From positions 372,001 to 436,000 of the forward strand of contig NC_007940.1 in NCBI RefSeq assembly GCF_000012385.1: 64,000 bases of DNA, in the 5' to 3' direction. A program made the translations under genes and the position numbers. The notes beneath the pieces are model-generated. The model was not told where the DNA came from, did not search any database, and worked only from the letters and a program-made list of their open reading frames with translations. This stretch comes from Rickettsia bellii RML369-C (GTDB taxonomy: Bacteria > Pseudomonadota > Alphaproteobacteria > Rickettsiales > Rickettsiaceae). Position 1 is the first letter of the stretch. Every line of letters starts with the position of its first letter. Of the stretch, positions 60,236 through 64,000 are shown one piece after another.

Positions 60236-61837
60236 ATGATTATTATTAATGATTTAGCCATGAGTTATGGTGCAAAAATATTATTTACAGATGTGAATTT
60301 ACACATCAAAGATAATAAAAGATATGGTTTGGTAGGTGCCAACGGAGCGGGTAAAACAACCTTTTTTAAGGTTTTAATGAGTGAAGAAGAACCGGCATTC
60401 GGCGAGGTTAATATACCTAAAAATTCTAAAGTAGGTTGTTTAAAACAAGATCAATTTCTTTTTGAAAATACCAAAATTATAGATACGGTAATAGCTGGCA
60501 ATAAAGAATTATGGCAAGCCTTGCAAGAAAAAGAAGAAATATTGAATAGGCAAGAATGTAGTGATGAAGATGGCTATAAGCTTGGTGAACTTGAACAAAT
60601 AATATTTGATAATGATGGGTATAGTGCTGAAGTTTTTGCAAGTAGTTTGCTTACAGGGCTTGGGATAAATGAAAAATATCATTATGAGCCTCTTTCTATA
60701 TTATCGGGGGGTTATAAATTGCGGGTTTTACTTGCCCAAAGTCTATTTAATAATCCTGATATTTTATTATTAGATGAGCCAACAAACCATTTGGATATTG
60801 TTTCAATTTATTGGCTTGAGAATTATTTAAAAAATTCTTTTAAAGGAATATTAATTTTCATTTCCCACGATTTAGTTTTTTTAAATAACGTTGCAACGGA
60901 TATTTTAGATATAGATTATGGAGAAATAAAATCATATACGGGTAATTATGATAATTTTACTCAAGAAAAAGCAATAATAGCCGAACAGAAATTAAGCGAG
61001 CGAAATTTTTTAGAGAAAAAAATAGAAAATATGCAAGCTTGGGTGGATAAATTTAGAGCAGGTACAAGAGCAAGGCAAAGTAGCTCGCGAGAAAAGCAGT
61101 TAGAAAAAATACAAGTGCCGGATTTGCAAAAAACTTCACGAATTAGTCCGTTATTTAGATTTTTGCAGCTAAGACCTTCAGGAAAGTTAGTATTAAAAAT
61201 TGATCAGATAACTAAGAGTTTTGAGGATAAACAAATATTAAATAAAGTCGGTTTTAGCGTATCACGAGGCGAGAAAATTATCATTATCGGTGCAAATGGT
61301 ATCGGCAAATCTACTTTATTAAAAATTTTGATGAATAAAATAGAAGCTGATCAGGGTAGTTATGAATGGGGATATGAAGCACAAATATCCTATTTTGCTC
61401 AAGATCATCATGAATTGCTTAATGAAAATATTAGCATTCTTGACTGGCTTAAAAATTATGCTGAAAAAGAAACAGAAAACACCGTAAGAAATATATTGGG
61501 GCAGGTATTATTTCGTAGCGATGAAGTAAATAAAAATATCCTAAATTTAAGCGGTGGAGAGGGGGCAAGATTATTACTTGCTAAAATGATACTAGAAAAA
61601 AGCAATATTTTAGTTCTTGACGAGCCAACAAACCATCTTGATTTAGAATCACGAGAAGCACTTAAAAAAGCCTTGGTCGATTTTGAGGGTACAGTAATAT
61701 TAGTGACTCACGATCGTGATTTCGCAAGTTTAGCAACTAGAATCATCGCTCTTTCTCATAAAAGAAATATTATCGATTTTAAAGGTAAATATAAAGAATA
61801 TGTTGAGAAACACGGCAATGATTATCTAAAAATCTGA
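60236..61837 (+). CDS. ABC-F family ATPase (translation factor type)
   Basis: 533 residues with two cassettes: GANGAGKTTFF, LSGGYKLRVLLAQSL, LLLDEPTNHLD, and then GANGIGKSTLLKIL, LSGGEGARLLLAKMIL, LVLDEPTNHLD. The linker NMQAWVDKFRAGTRARQSSS is the basic P-site-interacting region; there are no membrane spans. ABC-F proteins act on ribosomes to relieve stalls or antibiotics; the nearest E. coli subfamily (EttA, Uup, YbiT, YheS) I would guess is YbiT-like. It starts three bases after the ABC-F remnant stop. Confidence 0.92.
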   Translation: MIIINDLAMSYGAKILFTDVNLHIKDNKRYGLVGANGAGKTTFFKVLMSEEEPAFGEVNIPKNSKVGCLKQDQFLFENTKIIDTVIAGNKELWQALQEKEEILNRQECSDEDGYKLGELEQIIFDNDGYSAEVFASSLLTGLGINEKYHYEPLSILSGGYKLRVLLAQSLFNNPDILLLDEPTNHLDIVSIYWLENYLKNSFKGILIFISHDLVFLNNVATDILDIDYGEIKSYTGNYDNFTQEKAIIAEQKLSERNFLEKKIENMQAWVDKFRAGTRARQSSSREKQLEKIQVPDLQKTSRISPLFRFLQLRPSGKLVLKIDQITKSFEDKQILNKVGFSVSRGEKIIIIGANGIGKSTLLKILMNKIEADQGSYEWGYEAQISYFAQDHHELLNENISILDWLKNYAEKETENTVRNILGQVLFRSDEVNKNILNLSGGEGARLLLAKMILEKSNILVLDEPTNHLDLESREALKKALVDFEGTVILVTHDRDFASLATRIIALSHKRNIIDFKGKYKEYVEKHGNDYLKI

Positions 61838-61914
61838 TAATAAAAAATATATATTTAATTCATTAGCACATTCTTATATAGTCATAAGCCAGTATATAAA
61901 TAATTTTACTTGGT

Positions 61915-64000
61915 ATGAATTTTCAAGAGTTTAAGCATAAATATGGTTATGATGCTGCTACTAAAATGATGCAGCAATATTTAGATATTAAATTTGCTCA
62001 CCTAGATTGCTTATTGCTTTTTAGAATGGGTGATTTTTATGAAATGTTTTATGAGGATGCCGTGCTTGCTAGCGGCGTACTCGGTATTGCTTTAACTAAA
62101 AGAGGTAAAAACGGCGATGAAGAAGTGCCGATGTGCGGCGTACCTTACCATGCTCTTGAAAATTACCTAACTAAATTAATCGAAGAAAATTATAAAGTTG
62201 CTATTTGTGATCAGCTTGAAACCCCTGAAGAGGCAAAAAATAGAGGCGGTTATAAAGCAGTAGTTAACAGAAATGTTACCCGGATTATAACGCCTGGCAC
62301 AGTGATTGAGGAAAACCTAATTACCACTGTTGAGCCGAATTATCTAGCAAGTCTTGTTGTGCCGAAAAACAAAGATACGGCAGCACTTTGCTATGCTGAC
62401 CTTTCTACTTCCACGATTTTTGTAGTTAACGTCCCTGAGCTTGAAATTCTTAATGAACTTGCTCGCCTTAAGCCTCGTGAAATTCTACTTAGTGAACATT
62501 TAAGATCTTCCGACCTTGCAAGTAATATTTCCAAGCAACTAAATTTCCGCATTACTTATCAGGTCGATAGTTTTTTTGCAGTGAATAAATGTGAAAAGAT
62601 TATTCTAGATTTTTATAAGATGAAAGATATTAAAGGGGTAGGAGAAATATCTAATAGTCAAATTTGTGCCATAGGTAGTATTTTGGAATATCTTACCCTA
62701 ACGCAAAAAGAAAATATCCCAAATTTACCAAAGCCGAAGATTATCGATTTTCATAGCTATATGACGATTGATTTTTCGACAAGGCGTAATCTTGAGATAG
62801 TCACAAATTCATGCGGGGGAAATAAAGGAAGCTTGCTAAGTACTCTTAACCACACTGTTACTAAGCAAGGTGGGCGGTTGTTATATAATTTCCTATCAAG
62901 CCCTTTAACTGATACTCATAAAATAAATCAGCGTTTAAATATAACGGAGTTTTTCCATTCTAATCTAGATATAACCGCAAAAGTTCGTGAGCTACTTAAG
63001 AAAACCAGCGATATAGAGCGTTGTTTAACCCGTATTACTATGAATAGAGGTTCGGGGCGTGATTTGCTTAGTATCAAATATACGTTAGAGACGGCTAACT
63101 CTATCAAAGAAATATTCTTTGATAATTATGGTTTTGAGCTACCAAGCTTCATTGAAAAAATAGTTAAACCATTAATAAGAAATGATGAGCTATATAATTT
63201 AATAGAAGAAAGCATATGTGAAGATGCCCCAAATAATTTAAATGATGGTGGTGTTATAAAACACTCATACCATCCGAAAGTATTACAGTTGCATGATCTG
63301 ATTAATAACGGCAAATTACATATTGAGAAACTAAAAGATCAGTATAAAAAAGAAACAGGGATAGATAGTTTAAAAATATCTCATAATAATGTGATAGGGC
63401 TGTTTATCGATATTACCGCTAAAAATGCTAATAAGATTAATGATCCTAAATTTATTCATCGTCAAACGACTGTTAATAGCGTGCGTTATACTACGGCTGA
63501 GTTACAAAAACTAGAAAGCGATTTAGTTAATGCTAAAACTTTGGTAGTAAGTTTGGAAAAAGAGTTATACGAAGATATATGCAAGCGAGTAACGAAGCAA
63601 TCCGATTATTTACGGATTCTTGCCAGTTCTCTAAGCGGTATTGATGTATTTTGTAACTTTGCTTATATTGCAAGCGAAAATGATTATACTAGACCTGAAT
63701 TTACCGATGATTTAAGCTTTGACATCGTTAAAGGGCGGCATCCGGTAGTCGAAGAAGCTTTGAATAAAGAGAGAAAAAGCTTTGTGCATAATGATTGTCA
63801 TTTATCGGAAGCGGAGCGTATTTGGCTAATTACTGGTCCTAATATGGCAGGTAAAAGTACTTTCCTGCGGCAAAATGCCATTATCGCAATTATTGCTCAA
63901 ATAGGTTCATTCGTACCTGCTAAAAGTGCTAGAATAGGGATGGTAGATAAGATATTTAGCAGAATTGGGGCAGCTGACGACCTGATTAAAGGACAATCGA
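61915..64000 (+). CDS. mutS: DNA mismatch repair protein MutS, 3' end outside window
   Basis: The frame is open from ATG 61915 to the end (about 695 codons). The start FQEFKHKYGYDAATKMMQQY and the mismatch-recognition segment LLFRMGDFYEMFYEDA (Phe-x-Glu) are clear; KRGKNGDEEVPMCGVPYHAL and RIITPGTVIEENL follow. The ATPase begins with Walker A TGPNMAGKSTFLRQN near 63832. MutS recognises mispairs and recruits MutL. The Walker B and C-terminal helix-turn-helix lie beyond the window. It is independent of the ABC-F gene. Confidence 0.97.
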   Translation, partial: MNFQEFKHKYGYDAATKMMQQYLDIKFAHLDCLLLFRMGDFYEMFYEDAVLASGVLGIALTKRGKNGDEEVPMCGVPYHALENYLTKLIEENYKVAICDQLETPEEAKNRGGYKAVVNRNVTRIITPGTVIEENLITTVEPNYLASLVVPKNKDTAALCYADLSTSTIFVVNVPELEILNELARLKPREILLSEHLRSSDLASNISKQLNFRITYQVDSFFAVNKCEKIILDFYKMKDIKGVGEISNSQICAIGSILEYLTLTQKENIPNLPKPKIIDFHSYMTIDFSTRRNLEIVTNSCGGNKGSLLSTLNHTVTKQGGRLLYNFLSSPLTDTHKINQRLNITEFFHSNLDITAKVRELLKKTSDIERCLTRITMNRGSGRDLLSIKYTLETANSIKEIFFDNYGFELPSFIEKIVKPLIRNDELYNLIEESICEDAPNNLNDGGVIKHSYHPKVLQLHDLINNGKLHIEKLKDQYKKETGIDSLKISHNNVIGLFIDITAKNANKINDPKFIHRQTTVNSVRYTTAELQKLESDLVNAKTLVVSLEKELYEDICKRVTKQSDYLRILASSLSGIDVFCNFAYIASENDYTRPEFTDDLSFDIVKGRHPVVEEALNKERKSFVHNDCHLSEAERIWLITGPNMAGKSTFLRQNAIIAIIAQIGSFVPAKSARIGMVDKIFSRIGAADDLIKGQS

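Overview
The window is AT-rich, densely built of old housekeeping genes separated by decaying accessory genes and many dispersed palindromic repeats. Everything points to an obligate intracellular alphaproteobacterium of the genus Rickettsia: Rickettsia-type palindromic elements (some read into proteins), a permuted two-piece tmRNA, 23S and 5S rRNA genes with no 16S beside them, Sca-type autotransporters in decay, MipZ, an NDUFA12-type complex I subunit, SURF1, ankyrin proteins and many recently broken genes. I cannot name the species from sequence alone.

Layout. 1-5.5 kb: the end of an SppA-like S49 peptidase, dut, tsaB, a von Willebrand A-domain protein and a succinate-semialdehyde dehydrogenase. 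5.5-8.1 kb: three small related-looking tandem ORFs and a larger unknown protein behind a good promoter. 8.1-9.5 kb: an IS110-type element with a frameshifted recombinase and a strongly structured leader that fits a bridge RNA. 9.6-14.6 kb: a Na+/solute symporter fused to a histidine kinase, an unknown protein and an LD-carboxypeptidase. 15-17.4 kb: a large membrane-anchored HExxH metallopeptidase. 18.2-25.8 kb: hemC, an ankyrin protein, a compact multi-stem RNA before a broken recombinase-like ORF, aspS, mipZ and pepA. 25.9-31.7 kb: an unknown protein, a broken Sca-like autotransporter, a repeat-rich gap and an ankyrin remnant.

31.7-43.9 kb: an AddA-like helicase, SURF1, an MFS exporter, a GRDP-like protein and an 18-codon peptide gene (a candidate peptide-product cassette), then dnaQ-coaE-lpxI, tmRNA, sspB, rnhA, NDUFA12, mlaD, a broken truncated uvrC, a DUF4385 gene and small membrane proteins. 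tmRNA and its ClpXP adaptor gene sspB are adjacent, so the tagging RNA and a factor delivering tagged proteins lie together. 44-46 kb: a protein with a clan CD (legumain/caspase-like) His/Cys pattern and an ORF split by one stop codon. 46-49.4 kb: 23S and 5S rRNA with their own promoter. 49.5-52.7 kb: a graveyard with an S41 lipoprotein peptidase interrupted by a repeat, a DUF1543 gene, and an antibiotic-kinase-like gene split by an IS1 remnant. 53-64 kb: a LuxR-type solo regulator, an ABC exporter with a nonsense codon near its start, an MscS channel, a DUF4143 ATPase behind a perfect palindrome, a second broken autotransporter, an ABC-F remnant beside an intact ABC-F ATPase, and mutS running off the end.

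The best candidates for something undescribed are the peptide/GRDP/MFS cassette near 35.0-36.7 kb, the multi-stem RNA at 20.64-20.85 kb, and the clan CD peptidase-like protein at 44-45.1 kb.
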